The notes beneath the pieces were generated by a model. The model was not told the origin of the DNA. It was given only the letters and a program-made list of their open reading frames with translations, and made no database searches. From the NCBI GenBank assembly GCA_003327455.1, contig QOQU01000004.1, positions 310,001 to 374,000 on the forward strand: DNA of 64,000 nt, written 5' to 3'. This DNA is from Anaerolineae bacterium (lineage in GTDB: Bacteria; Chloroflexota; Anaerolineae; Anaerolineales; UBA4823). This document shows positions 50,294-57,474 of the stretch, piece by piece. The translations under genes were made by a program, and so were the position numbers. Positions within the stretch are counted from its first letter, which is position 1. Every line of letters begins with the position of its first letter.

Positions 50294-51448
50294 ATGCGTT
50301 TGCTCTTTCTTGCTGATGGACGATCTCCGATTGCTCTGAACTGGCTGGCTTATTTCGCTGAAGCCGGGGATGAAGTCCATCTCGTTTCCCTGTATCCCTG
50401 TCAGCCGCAGGTACGCCTGGCTTCTCTGCGCTGGTTGAGAGTGCCTCTGCTGGGCAGTGAGCTGGCTGCTCAAGGCGTGCAGAGCAGCCTGTTGCGCCGT
50501 CTGTTTCCTGCCCGGTGGCGGACAAAATTGCGTCAATGGCTGGTGCCGCATGGCTTGCGCCGCCCGGCCGAAGAGCTACGCGGTTGGATCGAGCATCTCC
50601 AGCCCGATCTCGTTCATGCCATGCGCATCCCTTATGAAGGCATGCTCGCCGCTCTGGCTGACCCTCCCAGTCCGCTTCTCATCTCGGTGTGGGGCAACGA
50701 CCTGACCCTACATGTGGCGCGTAGCAGACTGATTGGCAAATTGACCCGCCAGACTCTGGAGCGGGCAAACGCCCTGCATACGGATTGTCAGCGGGATCAG
50801 CGCCTGGCAGTAACGTGGGGCTTTGCCACCCAGCGCCCGGCCATCGTTCTACCCGGTGCCGGCGGCGTGCAGCGCGATCTCTTCTATCCCATCCAATCTT
50901 CGAGTCCTCAAGCGCTGGTGGTGAATCCGCGCGGTTTACGGGCTTATGTGCGCAACGACACTTTTTTCGGCGCCATCCCGCTCGTGTGGCGCGCCTTGCC
51001 GCAGGTCCGCTTTCTCTGCCCCGCCATGCAGGGCGAAGCCGAAGCCGAACGCTGGCTACGGCGTGAGAAGATCGGGGAGATCGTTGAACTATTGCCACGT
51101 TTGAGCCGCGCTCAAATGGCGGGCCTGTTTCAACAGGCAACCGTAACGGTTTCGATCACCGAGCATGATGGCACGCCGAATACCCTGTTGGAGGCCATGG
51201 CTTGTGGCAGTTTCCCCGTTGCCGGAGACCTGGAGCCCCTGCGAGAGTGGATCGTTCCAGGGCGCAATGGGGATCTGGTACCGCCCGATGATCGGCAGGC
51301 GTTGGCTGAGGCGATTATCCATGCTCTGAAAGATGAGGCATACCGCAATCAAGCCCGCCAGATCAATCAAGCCCTGATCGACGAACGGGCAGACTATGCC
51401 AGGGTGATGCCTCAGGCGAGGCATTTTTATCAGCAGTTGTTGAATTAA
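50294..51448 (+). CDS. Glycosyltransferase, GT4-like
   Basis: A 384-residue retaining glycosyltransferase with two Rossmann domains (GT-B fold). The N-terminal domain starts MRLLFLADGRSPIALNWLAYF. The C-terminal domain has the GT4 donor-binding motif EHDGTPNTLLEAMACGSFPV followed by EPLREWI. It probably adds a sugar to a cell-surface glycan or lipid. It is not in an obvious operon, and the donor and acceptor cannot be told. Confidence 0.87.
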   Translation: MRLLFLADGRSPIALNWLAYFAEAGDEVHLVSLYPCQPQVRLASLRWLRVPLLGSELAAQGVQSSLLRRLFPARWRTKLRQWLVPHGLRRPAEELRGWIEHLQPDLVHAMRIPYEGMLAALADPPSPLLISVWGNDLTLHVARSRLIGKLTRQTLERANALHTDCQRDQRLAVTWGFATQRPAIVLPGAGGVQRDLFYPIQSSSPQALVVNPRGLRAYVRNDTFFGAIPLVWRALPQVRFLCPAMQGEAEAERWLRREKIGEIVELLPRLSRAQMAGLFQQATVTVSITEHDGTPNTLLEAMACGSFPVAGDLEPLREWIVPGRNGDLVPPDDRQALAEAIIHALKDEAYRNQARQINQALIDERADYARVMPQARHFYQQLLN

Positions 51449-51511
51449 TCGCCTGGGCTTCTGGGCTTCAGGCATCCCGTCCGAACATCCGCGTCCCGTA
51501 CCCTCTGGGGA

Positions 51512-51724
51512 CTCAGGCGTCTCGCCTGAGAACACCCCTCCCCTGAGGGCTCAGGCGTCTCGCCTGAGAGCACCCCTCCCCTGGGGACTCAGGCATCTCG
51601 CCTGAGAACACCCCTCCCCTGGGGACTCAGGCATCTCGCCTGAGAACACCCCTCCCCTGAGGACTCAGGCGTCTCGCCTGAGAACACCCCTCCCCTGGGG
51701 ACTCAGGCATCTCGCCTGAGAGTA
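51512..51724. repeat. 38-bp tandem repeat, six copies, each with a perfect hairpin
   Basis: Copies start at 51512, 51550, 51588, 51626, 51664 and 51702, a constant 38-bp period; the last is cut short. Each has CTCAGGCGTCTCGCCTGAG or its variant with GCATCTCGCC, an 8-bp palindrome round TCT. The conserved linker is AACACCCCTCCCCTGGGGA. A degenerate related stretch precedes it (51449-51511) and more distant ones follow up to 51950 (GGGCGAGGCGCCC, GCGGGCGAGACGC). No coding potential is seen from 51449 to 51956. Confidence 0.9.
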
Positions 51725-51956
51725 TATCGCCCGATAAACACCAAAAGCTTCTCTGCCTGTCAGGGTATAAAACTTCCTTTCGCCATCCTTCGATCTATCG
51801 GGCGAGGCGCCCGAAGCCCAGGTGAGTGGAAAACATTCCTCTCGCCCGAAGAAATACAACCGAAGGTTTCTGTGCTCGTCAGGGCGCGAAATGCCCTCAA
51901 GCCAGCGGGCGAGACGCACGTGCGGGTAAGGAGTATACCGCCACGCTTGCCTGGTC

Positions 51957-52703
51957 CTACGGGGCAGGGTATCCCACCGGGATCAGATAGAGTGGCTGAT
52001 GATCGGCGGGCAAATGGAGCGCTTCCTGGACACCAGCGTCGTAAAACGCGCCGATCGGTACACTGCCCAAACCCAGAGCGGTGGCTTGCAAGAGGAGATT
52101 TTGAGCAGCATGCCCAACTTCGATATGGACATAGCGCGGGCTGCGCTGTTTGCCGTATTTGGCCTCGGTGCGCTCATACACAGCAGTGAGGACAAAAACC
52201 GCCGGAGCCTGCACGATGGCATCCTGGCGCAGGGAAACGGCGTGTAGAGCGGGGCGAAAGTCGCCTTCCCGCCAGCGGCTGAGGGTGTGCTTTTGCGGAT
52301 CATAGTGATACACCCCCTGCGGGAGAAGAACATAAACCTCTAACGGATAGAGGGCGCCGGCTGAAGGCGCTGTACGTAAGCCATCCGGGTGGGTAATCCC
52401 CTGCGTTGCCCAACAAAGCTGGCTGAGTTGTTCGAGGCTTAAAGGCTCAGGACGAAACTGGCGCACCGAGCGGCGTTTCGCCAGAGTTTCTTCTAAGCTG
52501 ATTGTGCCCTGCAAGCGAGGTGGCGGAAGCGGTATAGTGGGGGTGTCTGGCAGGGTTGCGGACGATTGCCCGTCTGGCTGGCTGGCGGACGATTTGACGA
52601 TTGGCGTTGGGCTCGGGTTGGGTTTCTCGCTCCAACGCCAGGCCGTGCAGGCAGCGATACCGCTGACCAGAAATAAAACCACCAGTTGCCCCAAGATGTT
52701 CAT
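51957..52703 (-). CDS. SagB-like nitroreductase-family lipoprotein
   Basis: A 248-residue protein. The signal ends in a lipobox (SGIAAC, Cys19). A Pro/Ser-rich linker leads to a nitroreductase-fold domain (about 65-248) with KRRSVRQFRPEPLSLEQLSQ, TAPSAGALYPLEVYVL, VYHYDPQKHTL and AAQNLLLQATALGLGSVPIG. These match SagB/ThcOx-type FMN oxidases, which oxidise azoline rings in peptide natural products. No cyclodehydratase gene is nearby, and export as a lipoprotein is unusual. Its function is therefore uncertain. It ends 5 nt downstream of lpdA, in the same direction. Confidence 0.8.
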   Translation of the reverse strand: MNILGQLVVLFLVSGIAACTAWRWSEKPNPSPTPIVKSSASQPDGQSSATLPDTPTIPLPPPRLQGTISLEETLAKRRSVRQFRPEPLSLEQLSQLCWATQGITHPDGLRTAPSAGALYPLEVYVLLPQGVYHYDPQKHTLSRWREGDFRPALHAVSLRQDAIVQAPAVFVLTAVYERTEAKYGKQRSPRYVHIEVGHAAQNLLLQATALGLGSVPIGAFYDAGVQEALHLPADHQPLYLIPVGYPAP

Positions 52704-52708
52704 GGCTT

Positions 52709-54106
52709 TTAGATGTGAATCGGTTGCCCCTCTACCCCATGGGCGGCCTCCATCAGGACTTCGCTCAGGGTGGGGTGAGCATGGACGTTGCGGGCGATTT
52801 CATGGGCGGTCAGTTCCATCATCTGGGCGATGGTCAATTCAGGCAGCAACTCGGTGACTTCGGGTCCGATCAGATGGGCGCCAAGGATTTCACCGTATCT
52901 GGCATCGCTGATGATCTTCACCCAGCCGCTCGATTCGCCCAGACCCAGGGCTTTGCCGTTCGCCTGGAAGGGAAAACGCCCAACTTTTATCTCGTATCCC
53001 TGCTCCTTTGCCTGCGCTTCGGTCAAACCAAACGAAGCCACCTGAGGTTGACAGTAGGTGGCACGAGGCATGTTCGTGTAATTCAGCTTTACCGTTTCAA
53101 CGCCGGCAATGTTTTCGGCACACACAATCCCTTGCGCCGAACCAACATGGGCAAGCATCAACTTGGCGGTTACATCGCCAATTGCCCAAATGCCGGGCAC
53201 ATTGGTCGCCATGCGATCATCAATTTCGATGGCTCCTCGAGCATCGAGTTTCACGCCCAGCTCCTCCAACCCTAAATTGCGACTGTTGGGCTTAAAACCA
53301 ATCGCCACCAGGGCTTGCTCTGCTTCCAGGGTCTTCTCGCCTTCCGAACTGGAAACACGCACCACCGCCTTTCCATCCCTGACCTCGATGCCTTCAACGC
53401 GATGACCGGGCAGGGTTTTGATCTTACGCTTATTGAGGGCTTTGGTCAGTTCGGCACTCACTTCTTCATCTTCCAGCGGCAGGATGCGCGGTAGCATTTC
53501 GACAATCGTCACCTCACTGCCGTAGGAGTTCCAGATGGTGGCGAATTCCACTCCAATTGCCCCTGCGCCGATAATAACCGCCGATTGTGGCAGCTTTTCC
53601 TGTAAGATGGCTTCATGGTAGGTCACAACCACCTCGCCATCCACCGTCCAGCCTGGAGGAATGGCGACATTGGCTCCTGTTGCGACAACAATGTTCGAAG
53701 CGGTATAAGTTTTCGTCGCGCCACGATCATCGGTTACTGCCACGCTGTCCCGGGCAGTCAGTCTTGCGCTACCCATGATAACCTCAATGTTGTTCTTTTT
53801 CATCAGGAAACCAACCCCCCTGGTCAGGCGCGCCGAGACCTGGCGGCTACGTTTGACTGCTGCACTGTAATCGAGTTGCAGGTTCTCGAAGGAAAAGCCA
53901 AATTCTTTGCCGCCCTCGCGCAACAGGTGAGCAATCTCAGCGTTGCGCAAGAGTGCCTTGGAGGGGATACAGCCCACATTCAAACATACGCCCCCCAGCC
54001 ACTGTTTATCGACGACTGCGGTTTTCAGACCCAGTTGAGCGGCGCGGATGGCACACACATATCCGGCTGGCCCGGCACCGATGACGAGCACATCATAATC
54101 AGCCAT
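52709..54106 (-). CDS. lpdA: Dihydrolipoyl dehydrogenase (E3)
   Basis: A 465-residue FAD-dependent enzyme that reoxidises dihydrolipoamide in 2-oxoacid dehydrogenase and glycine-cleavage complexes. FAD-binding VIGAGPAGYVCAIRAAQLG, the redox-active disulfide in GGVCLNVGCIPSK (about 39-51), the NAD site VIIGAGAIGVEFA and the C-terminal HAHPTLSE with the catalytic histidine are all present. Length is standard. No E1 or E2 genes are nearby. The 190 nt between its start and the MntA-type gene contain no clear promoter pair. Confidence 0.95.
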   Translation of the reverse strand: MADYDVLVIGAGPAGYVCAIRAAQLGLKTAVVDKQWLGGVCLNVGCIPSKALLRNAEIAHLLREGGKEFGFSFENLQLDYSAAVKRSRQVSARLTRGVGFLMKKNNIEVIMGSARLTARDSVAVTDDRGATKTYTASNIVVATGANVAIPPGWTVDGEVVVTYHEAILQEKLPQSAVIIGAGAIGVEFATIWNSYGSEVTIVEMLPRILPLEDEEVSAELTKALNKRKIKTLPGHRVEGIEVRDGKAVVRVSSSEGEKTLEAEQALVAIGFKPNSRNLGLEELGVKLDARGAIEIDDRMATNVPGIWAIGDVTAKLMLAHVGSAQGIVCAENIAGVETVKLNYTNMPRATYCQPQVASFGLTEAQAKEQGYEIKVGRFPFQANGKALGLGESSGWVKIISDARYGEILGAHLIGPEVTELLPELTIAQMMELTAHEIARNVHAHPTLSEVLMEAAHGVEGQPIHI

Positions 54107-54296
54107 AACTTACTCCTTATTCGTGGGAAATGCGATGAACGAGGGTATTATAACCTGACTTTGACACCTGAGGGAAATCTAGCTCCCAGGCACCCCTATG
54201 TTATAATCCACTCAACCTTTTCATTCGATCGAGGCCTCCCTGTGCGAGCAAGCAAAGCAATCGATTCCTGCGCAGCCCTGATTGGGAGTTAAGCCG

Positions 54297-54713
54297 ATGC
54301 AACCATTACAACAACTTCAGAAAATTTGTGAGCAATTTTCGATCGACGTCCTGTATGTTTTTGGCAGTCGCAGTCAGGAGGCCGCGCACTTTTTGTTGGA
54401 AGGACAACCTATGCCAGAGCGCGCCAGTGATCTGGATGTGGGCATCCTGCCGGGGCGACCGCTCTCCGCGCGCGAGAAAGTTGAGTTAATGATCGCTCTG
54501 GAAGATCTATTTGACGTCAATCGAGTCGATCTGGTCTCATTACCGGATGCAGATCCCTTTCTGGCGGCAAACATCGTGCGTGGGGAACGCCTCTTTGCCC
54601 GCGATTCCTATCAGGCAGATCAATATGAGTTATACATCTACCGCCGCGCAGGAGATTTAATTCCTCTCGAACGGGAACGGCTGGCTCTAATAGAAAAAAG
54701 GTTGAAACGATGA
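54297..54713 (+). CDS. mntA: MntA-type nucleotidyltransferase antitoxin
   Basis: A 138-residue MNT protein. FGSRSQEAAHF supplies the GS motif, and SDLDVGIL supplies the DXD pair that binds metal and ATP. About 20 residues separate them, longer than usual because of an EGQPMPERA insert. Such antitoxins neutralise the HEPN toxin by transferring AMP to a tyrosine. Its stop overlaps the start of the HEPN gene by 4 nt, the usual arrangement. Start 54297 has GGGAG upstream. Confidence 0.85.
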   Translation: MQPLQQLQKICEQFSIDVLYVFGSRSQEAAHFLLEGQPMPERASDLDVGILPGRPLSAREKVELMIALEDLFDVNRVDLVSLPDADPFLAANIVRGERLFARDSYQADQYELYIYRRAGDLIPLERERLALIEKRLKR

Positions 54714-55165
54714 ACCGAAAAATATCCCGACGCATTCTTCAAGATCGTCTCATCTATGTCGAGCAAATGATCGAAAAAATCACTGCCCTGCCTCTTGAAG
54801 ATCGCACCGCCTTTTTCTCCGATGAGCGCAATATTTGGACGGTAGAGTCCTGTTTACGAAGAGCTTTGGAAGCTTTACTGGATGCCGGGCGGCATATTTT
54901 GGCAAAAGGCTTTGGGGTTGGCGTTACTGAATACAAACAAGTTGCACACGAGTTAGGTCGCCTGGGCGTCTTGAGCGTCGAAGAGCAACATCTCTTACGG
55001 ATCCTGGCCGGGTATCGCAATCGCATGGTGCATTTCTACTTCGAAATCGGTCAGGATGAACTCTATGAAATTGCCAGAACCCATCTAGATGATCTACGCA
55101 GAGTGGCTTCGGCGCTATCCAACTGGGCACACAGCCATCCAGAAAATGTTATAGAAGACCTTTAA
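54710..55165 (+). CDS. hepT: HepT-type HEPN ribonuclease toxin (DUF86)
   Basis: A 151-residue all-helical HEPN protein. The catalytic motif RNRMVHFY (R-X4-H-X-Y) is intact; the tyrosine is the expected site of AMP addition by MntA. The N-terminal helix with VEQMIEKITAL is typical of DUF86. It is predicted to cut RNA, for example tRNA, when released. Together with the preceding mntA it forms a complete toxin-antitoxin module. Confidence 0.88.
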   Translation: MNRKISRRILQDRLIYVEQMIEKITALPLEDRTAFFSDERNIWTVESCLRRALEALLDAGRHILAKGFGVGVTEYKQVAHELGRLGVLSVEEQHLLRILAGYRNRMVHFYFEIGQDELYEIARTHLDDLRRVASALSNWAHSHPENVIEDL

Positions 55166-55186
55166 TCTACACCACAAGAGGAGAGT

Positions 55187-55477
55187 ATGAGCGCTTACGT
55201 CATTGTCGATATCGAGGTAACGGATCCGGTGGGATATGAAGAGTACAAACGCCTGGCTGCCCCAACGGTTGCCCAATATGGCGGCAAATATCTTGCCCGC
55301 GGCGGAGCAACCGAAGTCCTGGAGGGTGAATGGCAGCCCAAACGGCTGGTGATCCTGGAATTTGAAAACATGGAACGGGCTAAGGCGTGGTTGAATTCGA
55401 CCGAATATCAACCCGCCAGGGAGCTACGCCATCGCTACGCCCGCTCGAATATGGTCGTCGTAGCCGGCGTTGAGTAA
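55187..55477 (+). CDS. DUF1330-family ferredoxin-fold protein
   Basis: A 96-residue protein of the dimeric alpha-beta barrel type. AYVIVDIEVTDPVGYEEYKR at the N-terminus, GGKYLARGGATEVLEG in the middle and RLVILEFENMERAKAWLNS near the C-terminus are diagnostic of DUF1330. AGAGGAG lies shortly before the ATG, 21 nt after the hepT stop. No biochemical function is established for the family. Confidence 0.93.
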   Translation: MSAYVIVDIEVTDPVGYEEYKRLAAPTVAQYGGKYLARGGATEVLEGEWQPKRLVILEFENMERAKAWLNSTEYQPARELRHRYARSNMVVVAGVE

Positions 55478-55558
55478 AATTCCGCCAGGCTCGCAATTGA
55501 GACGCTCCAACGCTACCTTTTTACGGTATAATTTATCCACACGGAAAGCGAGGTGCAG

Positions 55559-55789
55559 ATGAGCGAGAGCAAAACCCGGTCACAAAAGCCGTTCGAAGCG
55601 TGCATTCCCGAAGAAGCCCGCCAACACCTGCGCGCCGCCGGCAAGGAATTGCGCAAGAGCGTGGCAGCGCTCCTGCCGGAAGGTTTTGTCACTCACCAAA
55701 AACAAGCGCGCAAAGAGATGTTGTTGGCCTGGCGCAGCCTGATCGACGCCGCGCTCGAACGTCTGGAAGAGAGTGAATCGAAAGCTTAG
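55559..55789 (+). CDS. Small helical protein of unknown function
   Basis: A 76-residue charged protein, predicted all-helical, with EARQHLRAAGKELRKSVAAL and EMLLAWRSLIDAALERLEE as two amphipathic helices. GAGG lies 5 nt before the ATG, and TATAAT (55527-55532) offers a -10 box. The composition is like that of small Chloroflexota proteins of the kind often linked to heat or envelope stress, but I recognise no family. It converges with the UbiB-family gene, overlapping by 4 nt. Confidence 0.7.
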   Translation: MSESKTRSQKPFEACIPEEARQHLRAAGKELRKSVAALLPEGFVTHQKQARKEMLLAWRSLIDAALERLEESESKA

Positions 55790-57459
55790 CGCTTTTGCCC
55801 GAGTGACCAGAGAAATAGCAAGGCGGCAAAGGCGAGGCACACAGCACCGCCTATCTCCGCGCCGTTGATCAGCAAGACGATTCCTCCCAGAAAGAAAACA
55901 CCCCCCATCCAGGCATAATACAGCCGCTGCAGGGCTTTCTCCAGGCGCAGAAATTGTTCTTCCAGGCGCGGCGCCTGGACATTCAGGCTGCCACTTTCTG
56001 CCAGTTGCAAAACGCGATCGGCGCGGCCTGGCAGGGCAAGGAGAAGGCGAAGCCAATCGCCAGCATCCATCAGCCAGTCCCGCCAATTTGAGGTAGCCTC
56101 GTCGGCGATGAGTTTTTCGGCATAAGGCTGAAGCTGAAACCAGACGTTGAAATTGGGATCTAAACCGGTACACATGCCGGAGAGAATAGCAACCGTGCGG
56201 CCCAGCAACAACAGGTTATGGGGAACCTGGAAGGGCATCTCGTAGAGCAGTTGGCGAAACTGCAGGGCAAAACGCATCATTTCGGCATGGCTGATCTGGG
56301 TAAGCTCGCGCATGTTCATCCCCCAATACCGCTCAAAAAGCTGGGCTTCAGCCTCCTCGATGAGCTTCAGGTCAGCGCCTGGCAAGATGATCTTCATCGC
56401 CTGGAACACCCGCACGACACGGGCTGCGTCGCGCGTCCCAACCGCAATCAGCAACTCACGCAAGTTATGGCGCAAAGAGTCGGGCACAACCCCAGCCATA
56501 CCAAAATCGACAAAGGTCAAGCGCCAGGTCATATCTTCCTCTGTGGCGGGCGATACAGGGGTCACAAATAGATTGCCCGGATGGGGGTCGGCGTGAAAAA
56601 AACCATCCTCGAAAATCTGTTGCAGATAGGTATCCAAAAGTTCTCTGGCGACTTCAGCGGGATCAATCCCCGCCTGACGGATGGCATCATAATCGGTGAT
56701 CTTGATGGCGTAAACATCTTCGAGGGTTAACACCTTTTGGGTGGTCAATTCCCAGATCACGCGCGGTACATGCACCCGTTTGCGGTTACGGAAGTTGGCT
56801 GCAAAGGTTTCAGCGTTGCGCCCCTCGGCGAGGTAATCCACTTCCTGACGGATGGTGGCGGAAAATTCCTCAACCAGGGCGGGGATATCAGCCCGACGGC
56901 GGATCGGCTGATAGCGCTCCAGCCAGCCTCCAAAGCGTCTTAAGGCGCGCAAATCCACCTCGATCAGGCTCTCGATATAAGGGCGCTGGATTTTGACAAC
57001 GACTTTCCGAAATTGGGCAGCCTGAGGCGCATCGGCGTGCAGGGTTGCGCGATGCACCTGCCCCAGCGAGGCGGCTGCCAGCGGCGCAGGATCAAATTCG
57101 GCAAAAAGCTGTTCGAGCGGCGCGCCCAATTCTGCTTCTGCCAGTTGGCGAATCACCTCAAAATCTTCCGGCGGCACTTCGTCCTGTAAGTCGGCTAACT
57201 CATCGGTTGCCTCCGGTGGCAAGACGTCCAAACGGGAAGATAGAAACTGCCCCACTTTGATCATCACGCCCCCCAATTGCACCGCCAGAGCGCGGAACTC
57301 GCGCGCTGCGTTGCGAATGCGCTGCCTGCGCGTGCGGCGGGTAATCGCCCGCAAACCCAGGCGCGGCAGCAGAATCTCCCAAAAGATAAAATTCAAGGTC
57401 TGGCGGGTGAAAAATGCCATAATGCGCCGGTAACGCGCTTGCAGACGAGCTTCATCCAT
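55786..57459 (-). CDS. UbiB/ABC1-family atypical kinase
   Basis: A 557-residue protein. The kinase-like domain (about 55-430) has the family's KxGQ motif (GVMIKVGQFLSSR), AAASLGQVHRATL in place of a glycine-rich loop, DGFFHADPHPGNLFV (catalytic loop) and LTFVDFGMAG (DFG). The C-terminus has two membrane helices (about 505-550). Members are ATPases that help move or modify isoprenoid lipids such as quinones. It follows recJ by 15 nt on the same strand. Confidence 0.92.
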   Translation of the reverse strand: MDEARLQARYRRIMAFFTRQTLNFIFWEILLPRLGLRAITRRTRRQRIRNAAREFRALAVQLGGVMIKVGQFLSSRLDVLPPEATDELADLQDEVPPEDFEVIRQLAEAELGAPLEQLFAEFDPAPLAAASLGQVHRATLHADAPQAAQFRKVVVKIQRPYIESLIEVDLRALRRFGGWLERYQPIRRRADIPALVEEFSATIRQEVDYLAEGRNAETFAANFRNRKRVHVPRVIWELTTQKVLTLEDVYAIKITDYDAIRQAGIDPAEVARELLDTYLQQIFEDGFFHADPHPGNLFVTPVSPATEEDMTWRLTFVDFGMAGVVPDSLRHNLRELLIAVGTRDAARVVRVFQAMKIILPGADLKLIEEAEAQLFERYWGMNMRELTQISHAEMMRFALQFRQLLYEMPFQVPHNLLLLGRTVAILSGMCTGLDPNFNVWFQLQPYAEKLIADEATSNWRDWLMDAGDWLRLLLALPGRADRVLQLAESGSLNVQAPRLEEQFLRLEKALQRLYYAWMGGVFFLGGIVLLINGAEIGGAVCLAFAALLFLWSLGQKR

Positions 57460-57474
57460 GACGCCAAAACCCTG

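Noticed and set aside
51512-51724. CRISPR array
   Set aside because: The repeats are directly tandem with a 38-bp period and a constant linker; there are no unique spacers and no cas genes nearby.
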